Positions 1 to 13,899 of a DNA stretch of 64,000 nucleotides are shown here, piece after piece. Both the position numbers and the translations under genes were made by a program. Position 1 is the first letter of the stretch. Every line of letters starts with the position of its first letter. The notes under the pieces are model-generated. The model saw nothing but the letters and a program-made list of their open reading frames with translations. It was not told the origin of the DNA and ran no database searches. The stretch comes from Bryum argenteum (lineage: Eukaryota; Streptophyta; Bryopsida; Bryales; Bryaceae), in assembly GCA_037043015.1 (NCBI GenBank), contig CM073326.1, positions 14,888,345 to 14,952,344 of the forward strand, given 5' to 3'.

Positions 1-930
1 CCTATCTTCAATACATCTTCAATTAGGTTAAGGTTTCTACCACTTAAAATAGACTATGATTGGAATCTATCCCAAAGAATAAAGTCGAAATCTAATGGTG
101 GATGAAGGAGATCTAGCTCTTCAAAAATCATCCATTTTTTCACTTTTTTCATTGTAGAAACATCATTGCAAATCCACTAGCAAAGTTATTTGGATCGAAA
201 AACTTGCAACTAGAAAGTTGTTAGAATACATCTAAAGATCATACTTATGTAAAAAAATTCATGAAAAACTATTTTTGGTTTTGCATAATTGGCTTGCAAT
301 GGTGAAACATGCCCAATGTTTGAAATCTCAAAACCAAAAGCTGCTGTCACTAAAATGCATGCCATTAATTCATACTTCATTGTATGGGTCTGCAATTTGT
401 ACCACACAAACTAGACTTAATTCGGGACCCAACCCAAGTGATTTCGTCAAAAACGGAGTCCGGATGAAGAAGTTATGGCTCTTCAAAGTTTCTGCCCTTC
501 ATCCAAAATGTCGTTTTTTGACACTAGGGACGTTTAGGGGTTAAGGAGCTAATCTCCTTCATGCACCCCTATATTTTGATTCTGATTTTTGGGATGGAGT
601 CCAACCATAGTCTATTTTAGTTATAGGAACATTAACGTGATCAAAAATGTGTTGAAGATAGGGCATAGATTTGAGAGCAAAGGGTTTAGTTTTAGTCTAT
701 TTTTCCTTTGAAATACTTTGGGTCAATTTTCACCATTGGAACTTTGGAAGGTAACTATTTAAGAAAAAATCTTTTTTCAATCAATTATTTTGGTACAAAA
801 GTGTTTATGAGATGAGGATGAGCAACTTCTGAGTGTGTGATTTTATTTATTGGTTGAGTTTTGATCCACATGACCTACACTAAGCACATTGTGTTTTTGG
901 CTTATAATACCCCAAGGATGTTAAGGCGTT
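1..930. repeat. Partial copies of the ~973-bp inverted-repeat element, back to back
   Basis: The stretch 1-541 corresponds to the interior and one end of the element (ending GGGACGTTTAGGGG then TTAA). About 546-925 corresponds to its other half in opposite orientation, ending in a degenerate CCCCAAGGATGTTAAGG. No gene is seen. Confidence 0.55.
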
Positions 931-1487
931 GATAATAGTTGTGAATATTTCTCATACAAAATAAACATACTTGTAATCATAAGCATAGGGTGAAATTTCA
1001 TGAATTTCATGCATTTTAAGCTCCTCCATTTTGGTGTATCTCATAAACTCTTTGACTCAATTAAAGGTCTGTTAGCGGTTACAAACCTCATTTTGTGAAT
1101 TCAAATTTTCCAAAGCCCCATCTTCACAATAAGAGAACTACGAGATTCGCTTGGTTTGAAATTGGTTGTCATGTTACAACTACTTCACCAAAGTATGTTC
1201 ATATTGGTTGCCAGTATGGTTCATATTCCAAATTTCTATGAAGGGTCATTCATGGTAAAATGGGGTCAACGATCCCCATAAATAAATGTACAAAGTATCA
1301 ACTTAAAATCATTCAAAGTGCAATAGCATAAAATATTGCCCACCTTCCACCCCTACTTCCAAATCATTCATAGCACAATTCCATAAAGACCATGTGATTG
1401 GATCAAAGAAGCCATGATGGCGAGAAGTCACACTTCACGTTTCATAATTTCACAAAGATTCAAGTTTGGTATACATGAAGACAACTA

Positions 1488-1703
1488 CACTGAATAGGTA
1501 GATTAGTGTTAGATTTTTATAAGATTTGAAAATGCTGTAAGTTTTTACTTTTGATAAAAAAAATTACCAGGAGTATTGACTCCAATACTGTGGAAGGATC
1601 CCCATCTTGACGAATGTAGAAGGTAAATATATTGACCAACAGTAAAAACTTATAAAATGTTTATATAAATTAGTGTATCTAACACTAATCTACCTATTTA
1701 GTG
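1488..1703. mobile_element. 216-bp MITE flanked by TA
   Basis: The 26-bp arms at 1488-1513 and 1678-1703 are inverted copies with one mismatch (CACTGAATAGGTAGATTAGT at the left). TA flanks both ends (1486-1487, 1704-1705). The paralogous blocks around 55750 and 41120 read straight through this site (GACAACTACTATTTC) without the element, confirming the boundaries. A TA target fits Tc1/mariner-type non-autonomous elements; no coding capacity. Confidence 0.8.
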
Positions 1704-2374
1704 TAGTCCTTTTTGTATGGAATGGGGAATTTATGGACCAACAAATGGCAATTCTAAAGACAATGTAAATGAGCTTGGTTGAAGTAAAGTGGTTGAAGTA
1801 GAGTTTGTAAAGTCACTCAAGCACACAAACAAGTACAAGTACTTATAGCTTTTGGGCACTAAAGACTATGCGGTTGTCATTGCTTTTGTGTTCAATGGTT
1901 ATTGGCTCACTCCAAAATTGTCAAGCTAAGACAAGGTTGACAGAGTCTTATATTAGTAGGTTCCTTTTTAGAGCCACGGTTCCTCTTGAATGTTCACGTT
2001 GACTAAGATCACTCTCATGCTAGCGAATTACACCCGCCTAAGCTAAAAGCATAAGGCACACTCATGTCTGTTCAATCCTCTTTGCAATACTAGTGATTAT
2101 CCAACAGAGTCCAAGATTTCTTTACACTTGACATGAAAACATCCTTGAATGTGCTCAAGAAATAAGAATCAACAAAGATCTTGCAAATGGTTTTTGGGGC
2201 CGCTAAGAGCCCTTTCATTATTCCCAATTGACTGGTACATAGAGGTACTACTCGTACTTTGGCAGCCAACCTTACAAAGGAGAAAATTCCTCATAACCAA
2301 CACTCCCCCACTTACACGAACACTCCTGCATACAATTACAATGTTCACAACCCATTCCTTCATTGGAATTTGAC

Positions 2375-3644
2375 TCAAGACAATACCACCTCTTCCGGGA
2401 CAGCCATAGCTACATGCTCCTCCTCCTCACGAGTAGGCACAGGGAGATTGCCGATCATTACCAGAGAGTGCTGGTGAGCAGAAATGAGCCCATCCACGGC
2501 GGACCGAATGCCATCGCTCATGGACAGCATGTCGAGCATGGAGAAAGGCTCCTCGATCAGCACCCCCACTTCCTCGATGTAGAAAAGCGCCAATGCACTC
2601 AAAAACGTCGCCGGAATGGTGAGCCAATGACACAACTTCCACAATGCAAATGGCAGTGTGATGTGCCACAACGACAACATCCTTGACGTCATCCGCGTAT
2701 ACGCCACCGGAATGGGCGTCTTGAATATCCGCTCACACGCCCCAACATTGTCGTGCAATTGCGTCAAATTCTTGTCCACCCCACTTGTCTCGATGTCGGA
2801 TACCTCACAGTGGCTCACCAGCTCCGAAATCACCTACAAGAAAGGGCATGTATTCATCGATCAGCCTAACCCCAACATCTCGATCTCCCACCAACAAAAA
2901 TCACCAACAAGAAAACATCTTCAATTAATGATCGACCACCCCCACTTCTTCGTATAGATCACAATTGAAACAAGAATACATCTACAGCAATGGAAAATAG
3001 ATTGGTCAAGCACTTACTTGGAGCACATAGTTTGGTTTGTGGCTGAAGCTCAGGAGGGCATCAAGCTCTTGCGGATGGAGAATGGGGAGTAAAGTCTCCT
3101 GCAGGTTGCAATCTTGAGTCAAGTGGTCTTTGAGGCAGTATGGGAAGGCTTTGACATGGCGCAGGATGCTGTCAAGCTTGTGTTGATCGCCAGGGCGACG
3201 AATCCACGTGAGTGTCTGCCGCGCCAAGTCACGAGTTCGGTTCACGTTGGATCCCCACGCTTTGCGAGCTTCGTCAAAGCGGTTGTAGGAGGAGTTTGTG
3301 TGGAAGACGAGGAGCAACGACATCACAGCAGATGTGAGCAGAAAGGGCAACTCGGCGATGTCCAAGATTGGCACCCAATGAGGCATGTCGCTCCATGTGA
3401 GGACTAAATGGTTGAAGACCGTAACGCAAACTGCAATCAAGGTAGACACGGCCACGGGCGGACCGACTGCTACCACCACCCCCGACGTGAATGTCGATCC
3501 GAGATGGCGTGCGTGCCGCCATGAGGACTTGTGTTGTGCCCATTCCTCATGGCCGTAGTTAGAAATCCTCTCATTCTCACAATCCTTGCAGGAGCTTACA
3601 AGATAAGTGATGATGATGAGAGTTTGGTGTATGAAATCGAGCAA
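2375..3644 (-). pseudogene. Bestrophin-like (VCCN/UPF0187 type) chloride channel gene copy A
   Basis: There are two coding exons. Exon 1 ends at 3018 (CTCCAA|GTAAGT) and exon 2 runs 2833-2375 after TCTTGTAG, keeping frame (YVLQ-VISELVSH). Exon 1 carries the plant bestrophin signature SSYNRFDEARKAWGSNVNRT and the following ARQTLTWIRRPGDQHKLD; exon 2 supplies the C-terminal channel half with FYIEEVGVLIEEPFSMLD. Plant members are thylakoid voltage-dependent chloride channels. The body is open for about 360 codons. However, the ATG that copies C and D use is out of frame here by one missing base, and no other in-frame ATG lies before the conserved region. Unless an unseen upstream exon supplies the start, it is broken. 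It is the least damaged copy, with a 3' flank that is also conserved in copies B and D. Confidence 0.75.
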
Positions 3645-6600
3645 ATGACATACTTATGAAGGGCAGAACGGGGGGCGGTTCTTGGTTAACTAAAAGGCTA
3701 TTCACGAGGCGATTGTATTTTTACAATGGTTCAATTTTGTTGAAGAGATTCCTCGACATAGATGAATTTCATCTGAAATGTCAATTTAGCTTCATTCAAG
3801 TACACTAACAAAAGGTGGCAATTCCCATCACCCTCAACACGTGAGCTCAAGTTCTTTTAGGCGTTACTTTTGCTTGCTTTTGATTGTTTGGTCGGACTGT
3901 CGGTTGGCTACGTTGAATGCTAACATACTTCTAAACCAAAAGATGTGGTTGTTTGGAGGTTGGTATGTGGTCATGGTGAAAATGAATGATGATGGTTCGC
4001 TTTTGCTGAGCCACTCAATCTGAAATACGTGTTCCAATTTCTTTTTTATTGGATTTCTGAGGAGCCAGTTGAGGTAAATTAGATGTTATCTATATATGTT
4101 GAGATTCAATCAGATGAAGAGTTCAAACCGTGAAGAGTTCTAACTCCTTTGTTCAATGTCCTCTTCTAGTGAAACTTTAGTGGGGTGTAATCCAAATGGA
4201 GTTTAGCTTCGGTAAGAGAAATTGTAAATTGAGCTTAGATAGTTTGAAATCATAGCATGAAATTTAAGAGGAGGTGATGTTGTTCTATGGATTTGGAAAT
4301 GAGACATGTATTGCCACTGCAAGCCAATTTTATGCATCAAGTTTATCTTCCTTTCATTTTCTTTTTATAAGAGTAAATTTAGCCCATGAATGCTCTTTTG
4401 TATTGTGTGAACATCGTTGTAGCTTAAGAGTTATTAGTAGAATTGAAAGTAAGAGTTAGCTTTTTCAAACTTATAACCTTGTGTTTACTTGTCAAAATAT
4501 GAATTGGTTCAAATTTGGAGCCTTGAGGCCTCATAGTTGGCAAGAGTTGTATGTATTTGTGCTTAACCCCCACATGTCCAAGCCTATTTTTGGCAAAAGA
4601 AAATACTATTCCAAAAAGGATGTCATAAATGGAAATGGAGGTAAATCATTCACATCTTAACCACACCATCTTAGAGTAAACCTATAGTAAACTTGTTACT
4701 CACTTTCATCCTTAAATTAGTCTTATCTAAAATATAGATGTGATTCAAATAATTGGCTTGCATTAGCAAATCATGCCCCAAGTTTCAAAACCCATAAACA
4801 AAAGCCTGTGCACTAGAATGCATGCCATAAACTCATACTATCTTGGATGGTTTACCACTAAAATTAGACTTGAATTGGGGTTGAATTAAACACAATTTGC
4901 CTTACACAGAATACAAAGTACGATCCTAAGACGCTACAATCCTTCAAACTCCTAGCTTATCCTCCAAATTAACGTATCTGGACATCTTGGTGCACTTAAA
5001 GGTTAAGATGAAGCCCAATAACTTTCTAGTTAGAAGATTTGTATTGACATTGGCTTGAAAAGTCATAATATTCAAAAAATTGAAATAATGGATGGTGCTT
5101 GAGATGCTATATCCTCCTCATCCAATGTTGGATTTCAAGCTTTAGTTGTTGAAATAGACTCCGGTCGAAATGGGAGTTGATTTTTGTGGTAGAAAGCTTA
5201 GTTTGATCCAAGTTGAATCTTGCATTTTAGGTAAGGAGGTTTTGCTTTGGACTATTACTCTACTAGACACTTTGAGGTGGTTTACATCATGTGGACCCAA
5301 AAGTTTTTGAATTTTTTCTTTTGTTAAAAGAGTGTATTTGAGATGAAGATGAACACCTGCTTAGTTGGTGATGCAACTATTTTGTTGAATAGTTTCTAAA
5401 GTTTTCACCTCAAAGTGAGAATTTATGATGGTTAAAAAGGTCTCTATGGTCCAAGAGTCTCATTTAAACAAAAATAAGAAAGGTTTTTGTAACAAGCTTT
5501 TTCAGTAAAAGTTGAACAATCGAGTATACTTAAATAAAAAAGGTTCCAAGGTATTGAACCGTCAAATATGGATTTTAGTCTTCCTAATGAAACTAAAAAC
5601 CAAATGGATATACTAATTCGAATATGGTAAACAAAAAAGAGTCAAAATTTAGTACTTCTTTGGTCACAAAACAAGTCTCTCATTTGCCCTCCAAACCTTG
5701 GGCCAAATTAGTGTCTCATTTGGTTTTATAGTTATATTTCACCATCTTCTTATTTTTCACATCCTCAGTGTATTGTAAGCAAGCACTCTACATTTACCTA
5801 TGAGGAAAAACGACTTACAGTGAGATTTATGGCCTCCTATGGGATTTTTATTTACGAATTTTGGGTTGATATTTTTACCTTTGATCTACACCATTTATGA
5901 GATCATCACATTCATAGTTGATGCAAAACTTTTTTTGGGAAGCATTGAGGGGACATTGTCTACTTTGTGCTAAGGAGAATTTAATTTCTAATACCACATA
6001 GATGACTAGGTTGAATACACGGAGCCATGATTTTAGAGACTCATCAGCCTTTTTGAATCTTCATGCAATTTATTAGAAGAAGGTATAAAATCAATAATTT
6101 TGTAAAATCTTGATCACATTGAATCATTTAGGTTATAAAACATAAAGAATAGTCACCTTGTACCTCTATGAGTTTGTGAAATTCAAACAATGTAATTAAT
6201 TTGGAAAATTTGGAACTCTCAAAGTTTGACATATTCTCAGCAAAAATTTTAATACTACAAAAAATATAAAGCTTGATGCTCTAAACTTTGAAAGTTGCTC
6301 ATATAGAATTTGTAACACAGTCAACTCAGGTCACTTAAGAAAAGAGTATAAGTTTGGTCAGGAACGAACTTCTCTAGAAAAATTTTCAGAAAACACTTTT
6401 GAGACAATAAGATTTTTTTTGGTCCCATTTCGGCCTGAAAGCTAAAGTTTGTGTTAAAGAAATCAAGTATTGAGATTTGACTTTGCAATCATTACCACAT
6501 ACACTTTGTATGTGATACCACACTACTTCTCAGATATATCGCAAAAAACTTGCCAATGGACCTTTCATCTAAGGTGTCCAAAGTAGCAAGAGGCCATTTT

Positions 6601-7299
6601 AGCGTTCTTGGATCGTTGGGGATCAAATTGTAGCTTGGAGATCAAGCTACCCACTTGGCATGTTGGTTAGAGCTATGCTAATTGTATTAGCTTTCATACA
6701 ATGGATACTCTCTAACCAAGTGATAATAACTAGGCTAGTAGAATACAACACTTTTTAGTACAAAAGTTAAACAACTTTGTGGTGGAGGTTTCAATCTTCT
6801 ATAACTTTCCTAGCTAGTTTCAAGTGATAATATGATACCTATTTGTCTTGAACTCCTCATACAAGAGGTAAGTCACGTTCTACAGGTTGTGTGTACGTCA
6901 ACATACATTTTCTTGGAATTGTCTGGCGCTACTTTTCCTCATATGCTTGAGATATTTGTAGAAATAGTTATTGAGCACTCAATTAAAAATGACAACTTTA
7001 CCAAGTTTATGTAAGTAGATTACATATATCTACGATGTTCTTGGAATGGTCAATAATTGTACATGACAAGCTCAAAGTTACTTAAAATTTCTCATTCAAA
7101 ACGAGAAGGAAAAGTATGTTGTTTTCTTGTTTACCAAAGTTTCAATCTTTCTCAAGCTATGATATGTAAAGGGTGAGAGCCAAGGAATTTTTTGCCATGA
7201 ATTTGTTGAGTCTCTTATCAATATGTGGTACAAAATGCTTTTGGAAGTGAAAATCTACAGAGGGCAAGGGTTTTAACTTTTGCACTTCAAATCTCTACA

Positions 7300-10200
7300 A
7301 GAAGTTTCTTAATGCTCCGTGTACATTCATGGGGAGCTTTGAAGGGTAGTTGACATGTATGCGGCAATGATAACACATGGACAACATACTTGTAAAATTC
7401 CCATCTTAATTCTTAAGTTTCTTGAGAAATGAGGTTATAGATTACTGCTTGGAGAATGAGTACCTTGGTCAACTTCCCCCTATGCACTATGTTCCTTGTC
7501 ATGTGTGTTAGAAATATGTGACTTTTTTAGTATCACAATTTGATCATGAGTGCTAAACGTGACTTGCAGATAGAATAGCACTTATTTAGATTGTTCTTCA
7601 CAAGTAAAGCTACTATGTCATATATTGAGTTTTGTTAGCAACAATTTCTAACTATTGAGAGTGCAAAAATTCTCACTATAATGGATTTTGCGTTTGACTT
7701 ATTTTCAAGAGGTATTGCAAGTTGTGTGAAAACTTAGACCAATGTACATGGCTAGTAGCAATCTACATTGAAGGCCAATTATATTGGCTAGTTTGCAACA
7801 CAATGAGGTTTTAACAATAGTGGGTTTTGATGTTTTTGATGGTCTAATTACTCCTTGATATAGTTGACATGGTTTGGATGGCATAGATGGTCTAAATTAC
7901 TTATTAATATCATATCTTGGTGTTGTTGTGAGAAAAGTGTTTGAACCAAATCATGGTGTTTTTATGAGATAAAGGGAGTATTTCATTTGAGAAACATTGA
8001 TCTGAACATACTTAATTCTTTGTTGATTATGAATATTTTCCATATACAATAACTTTACTTGAGATTTTAAGTTTTTGTTGTAGTTCCTCCTCAATAGGTG
8101 GAAATTCACGTTTAGCAAGGTGGAGAGATAGTTATAAATCAAATGATCATTTTCAATCTTATAAAATAGTATAACTTATTGTTTGTTCAAACATTGTGTA
8201 CATTGAAGAATTGAACCTTATTTCTTTGTTTCTACAAATTGGAGAAATTATGCTTCCTACATCTTAGGGTTGTTTCACATTAAAATGACTCATATCCCAA
8301 ATTTCAATGAAGGGTCATTTATGGTAAAATGGTGTCGAAGATCTTCACTAATGAATTGAAGTATCAACTTGGAGAAATTTAGATTGCAAAAGCAAGAAAA
8401 TTGCCCTCCCTACATTTCTTCTTCAAGAACCAGTTGTAGTACATCATAGGAAGGGTCTCTAATTGTGATTGAATACAAAAGCCATGGCAAGAAATTACCT
8501 AGTTGTCACTATTTGTGTCACATAGCTTCACACTGACTCAAGTTTGGTAAATGGAGAAACATCCTACTAATCCTTTTTGTATTGAATAGGAGATTCTAAG
8601 TAACAATCAAATCATTACAAAGAAACCTATGTACAATTATTTACCATTCCAAGAACATGATAGCTATGTCTATGTTGAATGCACAAAATGAGAGAAGATG
8701 TCATTTCAATCCAAAGAATCAATGACTAGTTTTACAATAGTTTCAAATACATGTAAGAAACACTAGTAGGAAATGGTACAAAAAAGAGTTGGGACCAAAA
8801 TGACAAATAGTTTTATGGATGATGTGTGAAAGACTAGTTCAAAATTGGAGGGAAATGAATTGTAGTCAGGGTTAGAAGTAGGGCACTTGTTAGATATACA
8901 GAATCTATGGAGATTGAGTTTTCTTGTACTAGTCTTCACTGGACTTACACCATCAAGTTTATGTACCTTGTGTATAGATCGTCTCGCATGTTTGGGGTGT
9001 GTTGATGGGCAATGGTAAGCTTGGAGTATCACTTTTTGGACACACTAATTAGGTTATTTTTATTGAAAGCCTCCAAAGTTTGTCTAATTTGTCCATTTTA
9101 ATCAAGTTAAAAGACCCTAAAATGGAAAATAAAATATCATACACCTCAATGAAATCAAAGTATATATGCCTACAGAGTTTCTCTTAGATTTTTTATTTTT
9201 TTTGGATCCATTCATAGATGAGGGAAAAAATGCTGAATTTGGGGATTTGCAGGCATTATAGTGCACAATGAATTAATTTTTATAATTAAATAAATTATTT
9301 TGTATTCTATACAAGAAGATGTAGGTCATATTAAAAAATTATATTAAAATAAAAATAGTTGATATTCCATTTGCTTAATTCTATGGATTTTAGGTTATTG
9401 GGACATGACTTACTTTTTCAACTAAAAAATCAAATAAAATTACTTCAAAATATATTTTATAACTTTTAATTTTTTTTGTTGATACATCATAAGTATAGAC
9501 AACTAAAACCACATCTAATGAAGTCTTATTGTACTACAAATTAAAAATGGATATGTTGACACACCAGCATAGAGTGCAATTGTTCATGGGACAACCTTTT
9601 TGGGTACCCTAACCAGACCATGACCCTGATTGTTTTCCATTTGTCAAGTAGATTAATTTGCCCAATATGTACATTCTATGTCAATGATTAAAGTATGGAG
9701 CACATGTATGTCTTGTTTTAGATTGTGAAATTTACAGGCTAACATCGAAGACATTTAGAATTGAAATCAACATAACTATACATTAATTTTTATTTTAGAT
9801 TTTTATTTTTGGTCTTACTTCTCCGAATTCATTGGGCATATATACTTACAAAGACCTTTTTACAAGATGTGCCATAAATGCTTTTGGAAGTAGGATTCCA
9901 AGGAGGGCAAGGTTTTTTCCTTTTGCACTTTGAATCTCTCCGAGTGGTTTTTAGATACTTTGTATTTGATAATGTAGATCTATGACCCACTTTTCCTTAA
10001 ACTATTTGCTTTCAATAGGGCAATATATTTTCACCAAGAATTCGCTTAAGAACCAATCAAGGTTGGTGAAATACAACACTTTTTAGCAATTTTTGTGCAA
10101 CTTTGTTGGTAGAAATAGTTTTCTCTTCTAGTGATGTTACAATCTTGTGCATTTTGCATTGGAATGAGTTGTAGCTAGTTCCAAGTGCAAATAAGGTGTA

Positions 10201-11500
10201 CACATATTTGATCTCTCATTCATGATGTAACATTCAATATAGGTTGCATATATTGATACACACTTTTTGAGCAATGTTTGCCTACTCTCTTATATATATG
10301 AAACCTTTGTGGAGCAAGCTATTAATCTTTCAAATTGAAATGATCTCTTGTCGAATTTTGTGCATGAAAAGTATGAATATCTATTTTGATCTTCAATGGT
10401 AAATGGTTGTACAATGTATTTCCCCACAAAAAAGGTCACTTTTACTTACAATCTCCTATTTTATACAAAAAATTTAGTATGTTGTCTCCCCGAATACCAT
10501 TCTTGACTCCTCCTCAAGCTATGTGATATAAGTACTAACAGCCAGGTGATTCTTTGCCAATGCATTTTCGATCCAATTGTCAAAGGATCTCAAAATGTTC
10601 TACAAACACTTTCCAAAGTAGGTGTACAATGTACTAGGGTTTGAGGGAGGCCATTTATTTTGTTGTTGCAATTTATAACTTGAAATTGAGGATCTTTTAC
10701 CCCTTTTCTCTGTCAAAAGAACCTTCATAGATGGAATAGGAACTATTAATGCCATTTTGTTTAGTAGTTGTTGTAAAGCATTGTCTGGAGTTTAGGGATT
10801 GAGTGGGTTTGAAAGCACTTTTTTCTTTGCCATTTAAGTTTTTGTGGTCTTTGAAAAACATGAAGAGTAACCCCTTTCTCTTAGTCCCACTTTATTCTAC
10901 TCAAATAATGCTTTTAAAGTAGTGCAGAACTACATTCCAACTAATGTGGCAAATATTTTTGGGTGTACTACTTGTCGTGTAGTTTGGGTTATTATACATG
11001 TAAGTGAGACCAACTGGAGAAACACATTATAAAAGAGCGCTTTTTTTCACTAAACTTTCTAAGACACTAAACTTTGGCCGTGCTCTTATGAGTTGTATTT
11101 GCAAACATTGTAGACAATGGTGCTTAAAAACATATCATTGATTTTGAGGATGGACGTTAGAATATTTGTGAAAGGGCATTATTTTGGTAAAGGTGGTGGA
11201 ACCATCAAACAAGACAATGGAAGAAGTTGAATGGGTGTTCATTATTCACACCTGACTCTCTCTTGTCACCAACTCCTAATCCTTTTTAGAGTCTTACTCG
11301 CCTACCTCCTATATTCCCTATGAAGCCAAAAATTGAAAAATTATGATTTTTGCATTTTTGGAAGCATTTTACTATTTTATTGAAGTTTAAAGTTTATACT
11401 TTGAGGGTCCTTGTTGGCCCTATAGTTGACATCAACTCTTTTGAATTGGGGGGAGGGTTATTATAAATAGTTTTTGCGGGGCGAGGATTTTTAGTGGCGA
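7300..11500. repeat. AT-rich degenerate repeats
   Basis: Parts recur elsewhere: 7830-8420 resembles 47140-47560 inverted and 51930-52560 direct, and 9840-10700 resembles 33000-33200 and 60480-60920 inverted. Open frames are short and unconvincing. I see no gene or RNA here. Confidence 0.55.
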
Positions 11501-13870
11501 GGTTTACGATGGTGATGGTGTTCTCTATGGGCTAGGGTTTAGGGACAAGGGTGACCTTCTTACTCTTTTTGCCCATATTTCAACTTTGGTGGTGTACACT
11601 TTGAGGAGCAATCCATGAAATCTAAATAATGCTTAAACTCCACTAGATTAGCCCCTAAAAGTCCCTAGTGTCGAAAAACAACATTTTGGATGAAGGGCAG
11701 AAACTTTGAAGAGCCACAACTTCTTCATCCAAACTCTGTTTTTGACGAAATCACTTGGCTTAGGTCACAAATCAAGTCTAGTTTATGTGGTAAAAATTGC
11801 AGACTCATAAAATAAAGTATGAATAAATGGCATGGATTTTAGTGAAGGCAACTTTTGTTTTGGGTTTTCAAACATCTAGCATGTTTTACCATTGCAAGCC
11901 AATTATGTGAAATCAAAAATAGTTTTTCATGAATTTTTTTTCATAGGTTCGATATTTAGATGCATCCCAACAACTTTGTAGTTGGAGGTTTTTTGATCTA
12001 GATAACTTTGGTATTGGCTTTGCAATGATGTTTCTACGATGAAAAAAGTGAAAAAATGGATGATTTTTGAAGAGCTAGATCTCCTTCATCCACCGTTAGA
12101 TTTTGACTTTATTTTTTGGGATGGATTCCAATTATAGTCTATTTTTAGTGGTAGAAACCTTGACCAAATCGAGGATATATTGAAGAAAAGGCATGGAATT
12201 TGAGTGCGAGGGGTCTAGTTTTGGATTATTTTTCCTTTGTAAAATTTTTGGCAATTTTCATGACTACAAGGCTACTATTTGAGCCAAGATTTTTTTTTGA
12301 TGAAATTTTTTAGTACAAGAGTGCTTTTGAGATGAAGATGAACAACTTTCCAGTTGCTGATTTTTTGATTGCAAATTTCATGTTGGTAGTATTTTCACTT
12401 CAAAGTGGAAATAATGGTATTTTGTAGCCTGTTTTGCGCACTAATATGTTATGATCTCGCAATCTATGAGGTCCCGTGAGTCAAGTTTTGGTCCACATGA
12501 TCTACTACAAGTCTATTACAAGTTTGTACGGTTGAGATCTGAATAGCTTATCTTTATTTTCATCTATATCACTTGTTTTGAAAATGAGTTTTTGGCTAAA
12601 AATACCCCAAGGACGTTTAGGGGTTAGAGGGCGGTTTGCAATGTTTTTTGCAACGATCTTTTATTAATGTAACGCAAGTGTGGCAATGTTTAGGAACTTG
12701 CGCAAGCAATGTTTAGGAACTTGCACAAGCAATGTTTCCAACTTCAAATATATGAGACTATAAATAGCAATTTTTACCATCCTCAAAACATTGCTACTTT
12801 ACCGATAACATGTAAAAGCGTAGCTTTTCTTTAGGAAAATTGACAATAAAAAATTTCTAAACCCTAGTAGACAAGAATGTTTGGTGCATGCAAGGGCCTC
12901 ACAAATCCCTATAAAGGAATCTTCTCTTGTTTGAATTGCTTACACCAAGCAAGTACACACTACTCAAATATCATTAAAATGGCATGTTTTGGCCTTAAAG
13001 GGTGCTCAAAACGAAACAAATAAGATAGGAATTTGTTGGTCCTTAACCTTCAAAGACTAATGAACTGCCAAAATTTCCAAACTTGTTTAAAAGTAAAATT
13101 GATTCTGAGTGGCGATTCGAGAATATTTGCCCTTCAATCCATCAAAATGACAGAATAAGGAAGAATTTGGTGATATTAGAAAGTTGAGTTCAAGTTATAA
13201 AGAACGTTTCTGGTAGTGAAGAACATTTCTGGTAGTAATGAACGTGCCATTTTAGAGCCTTTTTAGAGAGAGAACTAAATATGCCTCTAAAATTTCGCAT
13301 TTTAGAACACGGGCCACAGTGGCACATTATGTTTTGCAAAAATGGCACAGAGAATAATGCCATCTCAACGGAATTGATGTTATGAGGTGCTCACCAAGTG
13401 ATTCTTATCTGAGTTCCTTGCTAAGGAGACTTGAGGACTTGTTCCCATAGTACAATCGTTGAGTTTTTTTGACGAGATTTCTATTCAACTAGACAAATTG
13501 CATTTCACATGGTAATCAACTTCAATCATTCAAGTACACTAAGAACTAGTGGCAATTCGCATCAACGTCGACATGTGAGCTTTGCTTCAATTGAACGTTG
13601 CGTTGCTTTTGCTTGTTTGTCGGTTAGGTGTTTCAAAAGCACGCAATCATTTTTCGAAAACAAAACATGTGGTTGCTTGGAGGCAAGCCTGAGGTACTAA
13701 TGGTGAAATTTGATTATGATGTGTTGCTATTGTGAGCCACTCATTCTTATTTGAGTTGCAATTTTTGTTGTTGGATTTTCTATTGAGCCAGTCGAGATCA
13801 ATTAAAAGTTCATACATGTTGAGATTCAATAGGATGAAGAATTGAAAGTTTGAGGATTTCTAACTTCTTC
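11500..13870 (+). repeat. Block directly duplicated at 49340-50800
   Basis: The stretch 11510-11648 matches 49345-49484, 12640-13430 matches 49500-50215 and 13440-13870 matches 50222-50700, in the same order and strand. The only large difference is the inverted-repeat element at 11652-12623. The part 13440-13870 is an orphan copy of the sequence that elsewhere lies just upstream of the bestrophin genes. No gene is present. Confidence 0.75.
11652..12623 (+). mobile_element. 972-bp terminal-inverted-repeat element with TTAG target duplication
   Basis: It begins CCCCTAAAAGTCC and ends in the inverse, GGACGTTTAGGGG; TTAG lies on both sides (11648-11651, 12624-12627). The paralogous stretch at 49484-49500 lacks the insert. 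The interior has no credible open frame. Its partner at 33207-34180 is the same length within 2 bp and inverted. Four-base TTAN duplications with CCC ends recall piggyBac-like elements, but the superfamily assignment is tentative. Confidence 0.75.
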
Positions 13871-13899
13871 AATAAACCATTAGAAAATTTACAGGATGC

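Larger units (their letters stand above)
1200..7300 (+). repeat. Large duplicated block, left copy (inverted relative to 34200-41400)
   Basis: Collinear matches in reverse orientation tie this block to the other: 1240 to 41370, the bestrophin gene 2375-3644 to 40421-39190, 4100-4260 to 38700-38500, 4800-4860 to 36690-36600, 5680-5900 to 35850-35560, 6540-6700 to 34920-34760 and 6870-6960 to 34610-34480. Outside the bestrophin copy I see no gene. Divergence is moderate, with many small indels. About 1.3 kb present near 36800-38090 in the other copy is missing around 4700 here. Confidence 0.75.
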
